NCBI GenBank assembly: GCA_902800065.1
Contig: CADCDE010000024.1
Coordinates: 1 to 64,000 of the forward strand
Length of the DNA: 64,000 bases
Source: an uncultured Ruminococcus sp.
GTDB lineage: Bacteria; Bacillota; Clostridia; Oscillospirales; Acutalibacteraceae
Direction: 5' to 3'
In this document: piece after piece, positions 9,778 to 18,899 of the stretch
How the letters are laid out: each line of letters opens with the position of its first letter
Position numbering within the stretch: the first letter of the stretch is position 1
Program-made: the position numbers and the translations under genes
The notes under the pieces: generated by a model
What the model was told of the DNA's origin: nothing
What the model saw: the letters and a program-made list of their open reading frames with translations, nothing else
Database searches by the model: none

Positions 9778-9806
9778 TTGACTTTTTTTGAAAAAAAGTA
9801 TATAAT
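9778..9806 (+). promoter_or_regulatory. Strong sigma-A-type promoter for a small membrane protein
   Basis: TTGACT (9778-9783), a 17-base spacer, then a consensus TATAAT (9801-9806). It lies 33 bases upstream of the small gene at 9840. Confidence 0.75.
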
Positions 9807-9839
9807 TATGTTAAATTTATAGAGTGGAGGTATTGACTG

Positions 9840-9995
9840 ATGAAAAAGCTTTGGATAACTTTGGTGTCCGTTTTGGGCGGATTGCTGTTGATAATGACTG
9901 CTTTTGCAACAGTTATGACAGTTTTGATGGTCAAGGAAAGAAAAAAAAGAGACGATGAAGAAATAGAGCAATATCTTGACGGTTCTATTCAGTGA
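9840..9995 (+). CDS. Small single-pass membrane protein, 51 residues
   Basis: An ATG at 9840 is preceded by GTGGAGG and a consensus promoter, and followed by a terminator at 10008-10041, so this looks like a real one-gene transcript. The protein starts MKKLWITLVSVLGG, has one hydrophobic segment (about residues 4-31) and a charged cytosolic tail rich in Lys, Arg, Asp and Glu (KERKKRDDEEIEQ). I do not recognise the family and assign no function. Confidence 0.7.
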   Translation: MKKLWITLVSVLGGLLLIMTAFATVMTVLMVKERKKRDDEEIEQYLDGSIQ

Positions 9996-10007
9996 GTGAC
10001 TTTTTTG

Positions 10008-10041
10008 AGCGGTGTGCAGTTTTCGGCATACCGCTTTTTTG
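10008..10041 (+). terminator. Terminator of the 51-residue gene
   Basis: Stem AGCGGTGTGC (10008-10017) pairs with GCATACCGCT (10026-10035) with one G-U pair, followed by six T residues. Confidence 0.8.
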
Positions 10042-10044
10042 GTG

Positions 10045-10083
10045 CAAAAAATAAACCGATGCAGATCATACAGACCGCATCGG
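10045..10083 (-). terminator. Terminator of the CdaR-like regulator gene
   Basis: Read on the minus strand, CCGATGC (10077-10083) pairs with GCATCGG (10056-10062) and is followed by TTTATTTTTTG. It lies just past the stop codon at 10096. Confidence 0.75.
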
Positions 10084-10095
10084 CATTGTTTATTC

Positions 10096-11181
10096 TCAGT
10101 ATTTTATAGGATTGGAGGAAAGATATTTCTTTACCATGAGTGCTACCTTGAATACTATAGCATCCTCAAATTCACGCAAATCAAGTCCTGTGAGCTTTTT
10201 GATCTTTTCAAGACGGTAAACGAGTGTATTACGGTGTACAAAAAGTTTTCTTGAGGTTTCGGAAACATTGAGGTTGTTCTCAAAGAAACGCTGGATAGTA
10301 AAGAGAGTTTCCTGGTCGAGCGATTCGATAGAGCCTCTTTTGAATACTTCCTTGAGGAACATATCACACAGTGTAGTCGGAAGCTGATATACAAGTCTCG
10401 CAATACCGAGATTGTCATAACTTACGATAGTTCTTTCAGTGTCAAATACCTTTCCGACCTCAAGGGCAACCTGAGCCTCCTTGAATGAGCGTGCAAGATC
10501 TTTAATGCCGACAACCGGAGTGCCGATACCGATAAGACAGTGTGTATAGAATTCGCCTGAGAGAGTATCAACAATAGAGCTTGCAAGCTTTTCGAGATCC
10601 TTTGAATCAATGTCATTTCTGATCTCCTTAACGAGGGCAATGTCAGTTTCGTTGATATTTATAACGAAGTCCTTGTTTTTGTCGGGGAAAAGATTCTGTA
10701 TAACGTCATATGCAGAGATGTCTGTCTTTGAAGATATCTTTATGAGCATACAAACTCTCGTTACATCGGCGTTGAAGCGGAGTTCCCTTGATTTGAGATA
10801 GATGTCGCCGGGGAGTATATTATCAAGTATGACATTTTTGATAAAGTTTCCTCTGTCGTATTTCTCATCATAATACTGTTTGATACTGCCGAGAGATATC
10901 GCAAGTATAGCGGCATATTTCTGTGCCGCAAAATCATTTCCGGCAACGAAAACAGCGTATTCGCCACGGGGTTTGTTGCCGAAGGATTTGTATGTATAGC
11001 CGTTAAGTACAAAGGGTGCGGAAGAGGTGAGCATATCAGAGGTGATATGTTCATTGACTTCACCGATCTTTCCAAGTTCACTGCAGGCGATAACAACAGA
11101 AGTCTCGTCTATAACACCGATAGTTCTGTCGATAGTGTCACGCATTTGATGGATAACACCCTGAAAAAGTCTGTTAGACAT
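10096..11181 (-). CDS. CdaR/PucR-family transcriptional regulator
   Basis: A 361-residue cytosolic regulator. The C-terminus (about 300-350) has the PucR-type helix-turn-helix: NVSETSRKLFVHRNTLVYRL followed by KIKKLTGLDLREFEDA. The central region with GIGTPVVGIKDLARSFKEA is the GGDEF-like domain seen in CdaR regulators. The N-terminal domain likely senses a ligand (sugar diacids in CdaR). No target gene can be inferred: the neighbours on each side have their own promoters and terminators. In many Firmicutes such stand-alone regulators remain uncharacterised. Confidence 0.85.
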   Translation of the reverse strand: MSNRLFQGVIHQMRDTIDRTIGVIDETSVVIACSELGKIGEVNEHITSDMLTSSAPFVLNGYTYKSFGNKPRGEYAVFVAGNDFAAQKYAAILAISLGSIKQYYDEKYDRGNFIKNVILDNILPGDIYLKSRELRFNADVTRVCMLIKISSKTDISAYDVIQNLFPDKNKDFVININETDIALVKEIRNDIDSKDLEKLASSIVDTLSGEFYTHCLIGIGTPVVGIKDLARSFKEAQVALEVGKVFDTERTIVSYDNLGIARLVYQLPTTLCDMFLKEVFKRGSIESLDQETLFTIQRFFENNLNVSETSRKLFVHRNTLVYRLEKIKKLTGLDLREFEDAIVFKVALMVKKYLSSNPIKY

Positions 11182-11428
11182 ATAATTTCCCTCACTTTGA
11201 TATTAAAAATTTATTAAGACTTTAAACGTTATGATTGAAATATTCATCAATACTGCTATATACATTTTACACAAAAATTAAAAAAAATGCAACCTTTTTA
11301 GCAAAAAATATTTAAATTTTTCTTGGAATAATGTTTAAAAATTATGGAATATTACAAAATGTGCCAAAGAACAGCATTAAAGGGACAAAAAAATACTCTC
11401 AAAAATCAACAATTCACAAAAATAACGG
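11182..11428. other. AT-rich divergent intergenic region
   Basis: About 250 bases between the divergent regulator and the U32 operon promoter. It is very AT-rich with several A runs. It must hold the promoter of the regulator on the minus strand, but I see no clear box pair. No ORF or RNA could be supported. Confidence 0.4.
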
Positions 11429-11457
11429 TTGCAAAAATCTCTTTGTCATAATATAAT
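11429..11457 (+). promoter_or_regulatory. Promoter of the U32-uvrB-parE-parC operon
   Basis: TTGCAA (11429-11434), 17 bases, TATAAT (11452-11457). The leader that follows, up to the start codon at 11632, contains a miniature hairpin element (11484-11580), so the transcript would begin with a long stable hairpin. Confidence 0.65.
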
Positions 11458-11483
11458 CAAAATCATAGAATTTTTTTGAGGGA

Positions 11484-11580
11484 TATATAGTAAACGACAA
11501 AATAAATTGCTCTATGTCATTCCGAGCAAAGCGAGGAATCTTTGAAAGATTCTTCGTCACTTCGTTCCTCAGAATGACAA
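11484..11580. repeat. Miniature hairpin element, TATAGTAAACG type, right end missing
   Basis: It starts ATATAGTAAACGACAAAATA, nearly identical to the element at 4461, and has the same GTCATTCCGAGC...CAGAATGAC hairpin. The right terminal repeat is absent: sequence diverges after GAATGACAAAAG. It sits in the 5' leader of the following operon. Confidence 0.75.
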
Positions 11581-11631
11581 AAGGATATAATAAAAAATCA
11601 GTAAAATAAAGTGACGGGGGTATTTTGGGAT

Positions 11632-12852
11632 ATGTTTAGAGGAGAATTGCTTTCACCGGCAGGAGATAAGGAGTGCTTTGACAGTGCCTTGAAATTTGGA
11701 GCAGATGCGATATATCTGGCAGGAAAAGAATTCGGCATGAGAACGGCTTCAGCTAATTTTGATTTGGACACGCTGAAAAAATCCGTTGAACAGGCACATG
11801 AAAAGAATGTAAATGTGTATGTGACGTGTAATACACTTCCGAGAAACAATGAGATAGACAGACTGCCTGAATTTCTTGAGCAGGCTCAGGATTGCGGTGT
11901 AGACGCATTTATAATAGCGGATTTGGGTGTTATGTCGCTTGCCGAGAAATATGCACCGAAGGTCGAAAGGCACGTTTCAACACAGGCAGGTATAGTGAAT
12001 TATCAGACAGCGAGAGTGCTTTATGAAATGGGTGCAAAGAGAGTTGTATTGGCAAGAGAGCTTACCTTGGAGGACATTGCAGGGATAAGGGCAAAGACAA
12101 ATCCCGAACTTGAATTGGAAGTATTTGTACACGGTTCAATGTGCGTATCATTTTCGGGGAGATGCCTTATATCAAGCTACATGACGGGCAGAGATGCAAA
12201 CAGGGGAGATTGTGCCCAGCCTTGCAGGTGGAAGTATCACTTATACGAGGAACACAGAGAGGGACAGTATTTTCCTGTTGTTGAAGAAAGTGACGGTACA
12301 TACTTATATAATTCAAGGGACTTGTGCATGATAGAACATATAGATGATGTTCTGAAAGCAGGTGCAAAGAGCCTTAAAATCGAGGGCAGGGCAAAGTCAG
12401 CTTATTATGTGGCTGTTACGACTAACGCATATCGTCATGCACTTGATGATTACTATGCACAGGGAGATAACTGGAAATTAGCCGACTGGATAAAAGAGGA
12501 ATTGGAGAAGGTCAGCCACAGGGAATATAATACAGGCTTTTTCTATGGAGGAGAGCCTGGACAGGTGACATCAAACGGCGGATATATTCGTCATTATGAT
12601 GTAGTGGCGGTATGTGATGACTATAAAGACGGAGTGGCATATCTGACACAGAGAAACAGATTTTTCACGGGAGATACACTTGATGTACTTCCGCCAAGCG
12701 GAGTGCCGTTTAATGTGAAAGTCGAAAAGATGTTCAATGACAAGGGCGAGTCCATAGAAGTAGCTCCTCATGCCATGCAGAAATTAACCATGCCGACAGA
12801 AATTGAAATACCGAAAGGTTCACTTTTAAGAAAAAAGCGTTTAACGGAGTGA
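11632..12852 (+). CDS. Peptidase U32 family protein (TrhP/YrrO-like)
   Basis: Members of this family in bacteria act in prephenate-dependent hydroxylation of U34 in tRNA or, in other branches, in ubiquinone synthesis. The family signature EVFVHGSMCVSFSGRC and the following GDCAQPCRW give the Cys cluster typical of U32 proteins, which bind an iron-sulfur cluster. The N-terminus MFRGELLSPAGD is the usual family start, so the ATG at 11632 is preferred to the GTG at 11611. It is about 406 residues, the normal length. It is the first gene of a tight operon; the next gene starts 6 bases after its stop. The exact tRNA role is inferred from the family. Confidence 0.85.
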   Translation: MFRGELLSPAGDKECFDSALKFGADAIYLAGKEFGMRTASANFDLDTLKKSVEQAHEKNVNVYVTCNTLPRNNEIDRLPEFLEQAQDCGVDAFIIADLGVMSLAEKYAPKVERHVSTQAGIVNYQTARVLYEMGAKRVVLARELTLEDIAGIRAKTNPELELEVFVHGSMCVSFSGRCLISSYMTGRDANRGDCAQPCRWKYHLYEEHREGQYFPVVEESDGTYLYNSRDLCMIEHIDDVLKAGAKSLKIEGRAKSAYYVAVTTNAYRHALDDYYAQGDNWKLADWIKEELEKVSHREYNTGFFYGGEPGQVTSNGGYIRHYDVVAVCDDYKDGVAYLTQRNRFFTGDTLDVLPPSGVPFNVKVEKMFNDKGESIEVAPHAMQKLTMPTEIEIPKGSLLRKKRLTE

Positions 12853-12858
12853 TATATA

Positions 12859-13674
12859 ATGATAGATAAAGAACTTTGGGATAAAATTGAAGAAATAAGA
12901 AAAAGTGGTGCTGAATCTCAGAAATTGCATTTTGCGAATTATCAGAAGCCGATTCCAAATCGAGAGGATATGGAAGAAAAGGACTTTGTAAAGAAAATTG
13001 AAGAAATCGGGAAAGTTTTTTCTGAATATCAGAATTCATATTCAGACGAGTATAATAAGTTACTTGCAAAGTGTGAGTGCCAAGAATATTCCAAAGGCGG
13101 ACAGGCTTTTCACAGGGGATATTATTGTCCGACTGTCGTAATGGATATTGTAATACAAAATGCAAGCCGAGGAAAAAAGGTCAAAAACATACCCAAGCAA
13201 AAACCATATTATCGTTATGGATTTGACAGTGAACATAAATTGCTGATTGTTGATAAATATGGCGACCTTGACAGACATGAATTTTTGGTATATGAAGATA
13301 ACAGGGAATATGGAATAACATTTGATGAAAATATCGGAATTATCAATATAAGTGAATGTATTTATGACGGACAAAACAGACTGACGGATTATTTTGTTTA
13401 CAGTCTTGTTGGTTCTGATGTAAGCGGTTGCACAGCAGAAATATATACTTATGATGATAACGGTCTTATTTTGGATTTGTATGATTATAGTGACTTAAAT
13501 CAAACTAAAAAATTACTTAACAATCTTTCAAGGCATGAAAGATTTACATTTCCCGTGATTGATGGAAAGTTATCGGAATATATTTATGAGGATTGTCTGC
13601 CCCGACCTGATTATGAAGAAGTGTGCAGGGTACTTGATGAAATGGACAAATCTTTGTTTGAGAATTTGAGTTAA
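12859..13674 (+). CDS. Hypothetical protein, 271 residues
   Basis: Not recognised. The protein is acidic and soluble, with an N-terminal helical part (about 1-75, Glu/Lys-rich) and a beta-rich centre (about 110-215) with repeated strand-like segments such as [15 protein letters not shown] and [13 protein letters not shown]. There is no signal peptide or membrane segment. It sits between the U32 gene (6-base gap) and uvrB (11-base gap), so it is certainly in the operon. Its look (mixed beta protein, aromatic-rich) resembles orphan immunity proteins such as the SUKH and DUF2262 proteins further along this operon, but that is inference only. Confidence 0.6.
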   Translation: MIDKELWDKIEEIRKSGAESQKLHFANYQKPIPNREDMEEKDFVKKIEEIGKVFSEYQNSYSDEYNKLLAKCECQEYSKGGQAFHRGYYCPTVVMDIVIQNASRGKKVKNIPKQKPYYRYGFDSEHKLLIVDKYGDLDRHEFLVYEDNREYGITFDENIGIINISECIYDGQNRLTDYFVYSLVGSDVSGCTAEIYTYDDNGLILDLYDYSDLNQTKKLLNNLSRHERFTFPVIDGKLSEYIYEDCLPRPDYEEVCRVLDEMDKSLFENLS

Positions 13675-13685
13675 GGTGTGATATA

Positions 13686-15641
13686 ATGGACAGATTCAAA
13701 CTTGTATCGAACTATAAACCGACAGGTGACCAGCCACAGGCTATAAGAACGCTTTTGAACAGTATCAATGCAGGAAATAAAGAACAGACACTTTTAGGTG
13801 TGACGGGTTCAGGAAAGACTTTTACAATGGCGAATATTATTGCGGAACTCAACAGACCGACACTTGTATTGGCACACAACAAGACATTGGCGGCACAGCT
13901 TTGTTCGGAATTCAAGGAATTTTTCCCCGAAAATGCCGTTGAATATTTTGTTTCATACTATGACTATTATCAACCCGAAGCATATATTCCCACGACTGAC
14001 ACTTATATAGAAAAAGACAGTGCCATAAATGACGAGATAGACAAATTGCGACATTCGGCAACGTCTGCATTGTCCGAAAGACGAGATGTTATTATAGTAT
14101 CAAGTGTATCATGTATATATACTCTCGGAAATCCGATAGATTACCGTAACATGGTAATATCATTAAGACCGGGAATGGAAAAATCAAGAGATGAATTACT
14201 TGCAAAATTGGTTGAATTGCAGTATGAAAGAAATGACATTGATTTCAAGCGAAATACATTCAGAGTCAGAGGAGATGTCGTTGAGATATTCCCTGTATCA
14301 TCAAGCGATAAGGTGATAAGAGTGGAATTTTTCGGTGACGAGATAGACAGGATTTCGGAAGTGAATCCCGTTACAGGTGAAGTTATTGGAATTTTAAAGC
14401 ATACAGCGATATATCCTGCATCACATTATATAATTCCCAAAGAGAAATTGGAAATAGCGATAGATAATGTCGAAAAGGAATTAGCCGAGAGAGTGAAATA
14501 TTTCGAGGACAAGGGCAAACTTCTTGAAGCTGAAAGAATACAGCAAAGAGTAAATTATGATATAGAGATGCTCAGAGAAATAGGCTTTTGTCATGGTATA
14601 GAGAACTATTCAAGGGTACTTTTGGGCAGACCAGCAGGCTCTGCACCGTATACACTTTTGGATTATTTCCCCGAAGATTACTTGCTTTTTGTAGACGAAT
14701 CTCATGTAACACTGCCACAGGTTCGTGGAATGTACGGAGGTGACAGGGGCAGAAAGGATAATCTTGTCAATTTCGGATTCCGTTTACCGTCAGCTTATGA
14801 TAACAGACCGCTGAATTTTGATGAATTCTATGAAAGAGTGAATCAGGCGGTATTTGTCAGTGCAACTCCAGGAGATTTCGAGAAAGAAAAAAGCAAGGTC
14901 ATAGCTGAACAGGTCATCAGACCGACAGGCTTGTTAGACCCCGAAATCAGTCTAAGACCAATAGACGGACAAATAGATGACTTAATATCTGAAATAAATA
15001 TCCGTTCAGAGAAAAAACAGAGAGTTCTTATCACCACTCTCACAAAGAAAATGGCTGAGGATTTGACGGAATATCTGAAAACTGTCGGAATAAAAGTAAG
15101 ATATATGCACCATGATATAGACACGGTTGAGAGAATGGAAATTATCAGGGACTTGCGATTGGGTGAATTTGATGTATTGGTAGGTATAAATCTTTTGAGA
15201 GAGGGTTTGGATATACCAGAAGTATCACTTGTAGCGATACTTGATGCAGATAAACAGGGATTTTTGCGTAGTGAGCGTTCATTGATACAGACCATAGGCA
15301 GAGCCGCCAGAAATGCAGACGGTAAAGTTATCATGTATGCGGATATAGTGACGGACTCAATGGAAAAGGCTATCGAAGAAACCGAAAGAAGACGAGCAAT
15401 ACAGCAGAAATATAATGAAGAACACGGCATTATCCCACAGACAATACAGAAAAAAGTCAGTGATATACTTGAAATATCCACTCACAGTGATGACAGCAGT
15501 AAGCCGAAGCAAAAGCTGACAAAGGCAGAACGTGAAAAGCTGATAGAGCAGTTGACAAAGGAAATGAAAGCGGCAGTAAAATTACTGGAATTTGAACACG
15601 CTGCATATTTGCGTGATAAAATCAAGGAATTGAGGGGATAA
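13686..15641 (+). CDS. uvrB: UvrABC system protein B
   Basis: The damage-verifying helicase-like subunit of nucleotide excision repair; it is loaded by UvrA and recruits the UvrC nuclease. Walker A is GVTGSGKT (38-45). The beta-hairpin region carries [12 protein letters not shown], typical of UvrB. DESH is seen in [17 protein letters not shown], helicase motifs V-VI in [14 protein letters not shown] and QTIGRAARN. The C-terminal UVR motif ([18 protein letters not shown]) that contacts UvrC is intact. Length (651) is normal. uvrA and uvrC are not in the window; the gene is embedded with topoisomerase genes and small accessory genes. Confidence 0.97.
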   Translation: MDRFKLVSNYKPTGDQPQAIRTLLNSINAGNKEQTLLGVTGSGKTFTMANIIAELNRPTLVLAHNKTLAAQLCSEFKEFFPENAVEYFVSYYDYYQPEAYIPTTDTYIEKDSAINDEIDKLRHSATSALSERRDVIIVSSVSCIYTLGNPIDYRNMVISLRPGMEKSRDELLAKLVELQYERNDIDFKRNTFRVRGDVVEIFPVSSSDKVIRVEFFGDEIDRISEVNPVTGEVIGILKHTAIYPASHYIIPKEKLEIAIDNVEKELAERVKYFEDKGKLLEAERIQQRVNYDIEMLREIGFCHGIENYSRVLLGRPAGSAPYTLLDYFPEDYLLFVDESHVTLPQVRGMYGGDRGRKDNLVNFGFRLPSAYDNRPLNFDEFYERVNQAVFVSATPGDFEKEKSKVIAEQVIRPTGLLDPEISLRPIDGQIDDLISEINIRSEKKQRVLITTLTKKMAEDLTEYLKTVGIKVRYMHHDIDTVERMEIIRDLRLGEFDVLVGINLLREGLDIPEVSLVAILDADKQGFLRSERSLIQTIGRAARNADGKVIMYADIVTDSMEKAIEETERRRAIQQKYNEEHGIIPQTIQKKVSDILEISTHSDDSSKPKQKLTKAEREKLIEQLTKEMKAAVKLLEFEHAAYLRDKIKELRG

Positions 15642-15642
15642 A

Positions 15643-16185
15643 ATGGAGATACTCGGACTTGATATGATAAAAAAAGAGCCTGAAACGATAAATATAACAG
15701 GACTTGACAAAATCAGACAAGTGTTTCATAATGATTTGCCGAGAATGTCGCCTTTTGCACTGGAATTTACAAGGCTTGTCGGAAGATTGAGAGAACTTGA
15801 CAGAGAGTTTGAAGAATTCGGTGCAGAATATCATCAATATACATTCAATGCAGTTGTACCGCTTTCCAAAGTGAGAGATTTTGAAGAACGTCATAAAATC
15901 AAATTGCCACAGGGATATGTTGAATTTCTGACACAGGTAGGAAATGGCGGTGCAGGAGTGGCTTATGGATTTTATTCGATAGAGGAACTTGAAAATAAAT
16001 ATAAAAGAACAAATATGCTTGTCATAGCGGACTACGGTTGCGGAAAATTCGGGATATTAAACGAAAACGGCACTGTCGGTTATATTGATATAGATGATAC
16101 GGAAAAATCATTATCACATGAGATGTCCTTTGAAGAATTTGCGTTGAAATGGGCAAAGGACACTATAAAAAAGTATGAAAATTGA
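15643..16185 (+). CDS. SMI1/KNR4 (SUKH) family protein
   Basis: A 180-residue protein whose C-terminal half matches the SUKH fold: FEERHKIKLPQGYVEFLTQV, then GNGGAGVAYGFYSIEELE and a late Phe-Glu-Glu-Phe end (SFEEFALKWAKD). In bacteria these proteins are commonly immunity proteins to polymorphic toxins, or regulatory adaptors. The start codon is one base after the uvrB stop, so translation is probably coupled. No toxin gene is visible nearby. Confidence 0.8.
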   Translation: MEILGLDMIKKEPETINITGLDKIRQVFHNDLPRMSPFALEFTRLVGRLRELDREFEEFGAEYHQYTFNAVVPLSKVRDFEERHKIKLPQGYVEFLTQVGNGGAGVAYGFYSIEELENKYKRTNMLVIADYGCGKFGILNENGTVGYIDIDDTEKSLSHEMSFEEFALKWAKDTIKKYEN

Positions 16186-16199
16186 AAAGAGGAAAAGTT

Positions 16200-18188
16200 T
16201 TGGCAAAGAAAACATCACAGCAGACTTACGGAAATGAAAGTATAACATCACTCAAAGGAGCAGACAGGGTTAGAAAAAGACCTGCCGTAATATTCGGTTC
16301 AGACGGTATAGAGGGTTGTCAGCACTCTGTATTCGAGATACTTTCAAATTCAATAGACGAGGCAAGAGAAGGCTACGGCAATGAAATTATTATCACAAAG
16401 TATGCAGATAATTCCATTGAAATAGAGGATTTCGGACGAGGCATACCCGTTGATTATAATAAAAATGAAGAAAGATACAACTGGGAACTGGTATTTTGTG
16501 AGCTGTATGCAGGCGGTAAATATAACAATGCACAGGCGGAAAGCTATGAATTTTCGCTTGGACTGAACGGTCTTGGACTTTGTTCAACGCAGTATTCGTC
16601 CGAATACATGGACGTAGATATCAGGCGTGACGGAACAAGATTTACCCTGCATTTCGAGAAAGGTGAAAATATCGGAGGTCTTCACCGTGAGCAGTACATG
16701 GGTAAAAAAACAGGTACAAAGATACACTGGAAGCCTGACTTGGAGGTATTCACGGATATAAATATATCTGATGAATACTATATAGATATAATAAAAAGAC
16801 AGGCAGTAGTCAATGCAGGAATAAAATTCATTTTCCGTACAGAAAAAGACGGTAAATTTGACGTACAGGAATTCAAATATGAGAATGGTATCGTTGACCA
16901 TGTAAAAGAGCTTGTCGGGGAAAATGCCATTTCACAGATACAGTCATGGCAGACTGAAAGAATGGTAAGTGACCGTGACGATAAGCCTGAATATAAAACG
17001 AAGATAAATATAGCACTGGCATTTTCAAATAAAGTGAGCGTATCTGAGTATTACCACAATTCAAGCTGGCTGGAATATGGCGGAGCTCCCGAAAAGGCTG
17101 TGAAAAATGCCTTTGTGTATTCGATAGACAGCTATCTTAAACAGAATGGAAAATATAATAAAAACGAGAGTAAAATAAATTTTGAAGATGTAAAAGACTG
17201 CCTTGTAATAGTAATATCGTCATTTTCAAGTGTGACATCTTACGAGAATCAGACGAAGAAAGCCATTACAAATAAGGGCATACAGGAAGCTATGACGGAA
17301 TATCTGAGACATCAGTTGGAGGTCTATTTCATAGAAAATAAACTTGACGCTGATAAGATTTCCACACAGGTTCTTATAAATAAACGAAGCCGTGAGAGTG
17401 CCGAAAAGACACGTTTAAATATACAGCGTACACTTTCGGGAAATATGGATATGACGGGGCGAGTAGCGAAATTCGTTGACTGCCGAAGCAAGAATAAAGA
17501 GGAAAGAGAACTTTTCATAGTTGAGGGAGATTCAGCATTGGGAGCGTGTAAGCAGGCAAGAAACCCCGATTTTCAGGCGATAATCCCAATTCGTGGAAAG
17601 ATTTTGAACTGTCTGAAAGCCGACTATGACAAGATATTCAAGAGTGAAATAATAACAGATTTGTTGAAAGTGCTTGGCTGTGGAGTGGAAGTTAAATCAA
17701 AGGCGAATAAAGAATTATCCTCGTTTGACCTGAATCTGTTAAGGTGGAACAAGATAATATTCTGTACTGATGCAGACGTTGACGGTTTTCAGATAAGAAC
17801 ACTTTTACTTACAATGATATACAGACTGACACCGACACTTATCGAGGAAGGCAAGGTATTCATAGCGGAATCACCGTTGTATGAGATAACCTCAAAGGAG
17901 AAAGTATATTTTGCGTATACAGAGGCGGAGAAAGAGCAGTTTATCAAGCAGATAGGCAAAAATAAATTCACTGTACAGCGTTCAAAGGGACTTGGTGAAA
18001 ACGAGCCTGATATGATGAGTTTAACGACAATGAATCCGTCAACAAGGCGATTAATAAAAATCATGCCTGATGATGCAAAGAAAACATCAGAAATGTTTGA
18101 TATACTGCTTGGAGATAATTTAAGCGGAAGAAAAGATTATATCGTAGAGAACGGCTATAAATATATAGATGACCTTGATGTGTCATAA
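16200..18188 (+). CDS. parE: Type IIA topoisomerase subunit B (topoisomerase IV ParE-like)
   Basis: ATPase subunit of a type II topoisomerase that pairs with the A subunit at 18900-21137. The GHKL ATPase domain shows EILSNSIDEA, EDFGRGIPVD and GLNGLGLCSTQYSS; the ATP-sensing loop has NQTK. The Toprim domain has LFIVEGDSAL and DADVDGFQIRTLLL. A TTG at 16200 has AGAGGA about 6 bases upstream and gives a start MAKKTSQQ much like that of the partner (MARKKKTS); a TTG at 16182 overlapping the previous stop is less likely. The ATPase region is more divergent than standard GyrB, so the gyrase or topoisomerase IV label rests mainly on pairing and context. Confidence 0.9.
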   Translation: MAKKTSQQTYGNESITSLKGADRVRKRPAVIFGSDGIEGCQHSVFEILSNSIDEAREGYGNEIIITKYADNSIEIEDFGRGIPVDYNKNEERYNWELVFCELYAGGKYNNAQAESYEFSLGLNGLGLCSTQYSSEYMDVDIRRDGTRFTLHFEKGENIGGLHREQYMGKKTGTKIHWKPDLEVFTDINISDEYYIDIIKRQAVVNAGIKFIFRTEKDGKFDVQEFKYENGIVDHVKELVGENAISQIQSWQTERMVSDRDDKPEYKTKINIALAFSNKVSVSEYYHNSSWLEYGGAPEKAVKNAFVYSIDSYLKQNGKYNKNESKINFEDVKDCLVIVISSFSSVTSYENQTKKAITNKGIQEAMTEYLRHQLEVYFIENKLDADKISTQVLINKRSRESAEKTRLNIQRTLSGNMDMTGRVAKFVDCRSKNKEERELFIVEGDSALGACKQARNPDFQAIIPIRGKILNCLKADYDKIFKSEIITDLLKVLGCGVEVKSKANKELSSFDLNLLRWNKIIFCTDADVDGFQIRTLLLTMIYRLTPTLIEEGKVFIAESPLYEITSKEKVYFAYTEAEKEQFIKQIGKNKFTVQRSKGLGENEPDMMSLTTMNPSTRRLIKIMPDDAKKTSEMFDILLGDNLSGRKDYIVENGYKYIDDLDVS

Positions 18189-18200
18189 TTAGGAGGATAT

Positions 18201-18413
18201 ATGGAAAACAACGAGAAAAAATTTAATCAAAACGAATATAAAAAGCAATATGGTAAAGAACACTATAAATCAATATCTTTTTGTATAAAGCCCGAAAAAG
18301 TTGATTATATTAGAGAATTTGCGGCAAGTCGTAATATGTCAATACCAAATGCGATTATTGCGGCACTTGAATATATAGACGAAAACGGAATTGACATTAC
18401 ACCATTAGAATAA
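18201..18413 (+). CDS. Small ribbon-helix-helix-like protein, 70 residues
   Basis: The sequence has a short charged start, then a beta strand (SISFCIKPEKVDYIREFA) followed by two helices (SRNMSIPNAIIAALEYI). This layout fits an Arc/MetJ-type DNA-binding fold. It has a good AGGAGG-type ribosome binding site 13 bases after the parE stop. It may act as a small regulator, perhaps an antitoxin-like protein, but no toxin partner of the usual kind follows; the next gene is a DUF2262-like protein. Confidence 0.6.
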   Translation: MENNEKKFNQNEYKKQYGKEHYKSISFCIKPEKVDYIREFAASRNMSIPNAIIAALEYIDENGIDITPLE

Positions 18414-18429
18414 ATTAGGAGGGATTTTT

Positions 18430-18873
18430 ATGAAAATTACAGATGAAATTTTAGGTGAGATGACAGTTGATGAAGGTGATATTGAGGGAGAAGTTGAAAT
18501 AAGCGGTCAGAATATATATTTTGGTATTTCGGTTGACGATATAAACGACAAAGAAACTGTTGACAGATTAATCAGTGAATTTAAAAAATTTATATCGGAA
18601 TTTGATAAGTGGGATAAAAGGATAAGGGAATTTGCGGCAAAGTCATTGACCGACTGTGCAAACGACTGGTTGCAGGACAGTTTGGAGGACGGAGAACCAT
18701 TCATTGAGATAACCGAAGAAAGATTTGCCCAAAGAATGGTACTTAATTCAATAGGCTATGATGAAAACGGCTTTGACGTATATTATGATGATGACGATAT
18801 GTTCTGGGGACATTGTATATTGGTTTACGGAACATTGGAAAATGGAATTGAAGAAGCACAGATAGCAGGATAA
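18430..18873 (+). CDS. DUF2262-like protein
   Basis: An acidic protein of 147 residues. The C-terminal MFWGHCILVYGTLENGIEEA followed by QIAG resembles the end of DUF2262 proteins, which often occur in immunity-gene clusters of polymorphic toxin systems. N-terminal strands (MTVDEGDIEGEVEISGQNIYF) and a central Asp/Lys-rich helix region are visible. It lies between the ribbon-helix-helix gene and parC with short gaps. The family call is from memory of the motif and is moderate. Confidence 0.55.
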   Translation: MKITDEILGEMTVDEGDIEGEVEISGQNIYFGISVDDINDKETVDRLISEFKKFISEFDKWDKRIREFAAKSLTDCANDWLQDSLEDGEPFIEITEERFAQRMVLNSIGYDENGFDVYYDDDDMFWGHCILVYGTLENGIEEAQIAG

Positions 18874-18899
18874 TATTTTTTGAGGAGTAAAGGGAATTT

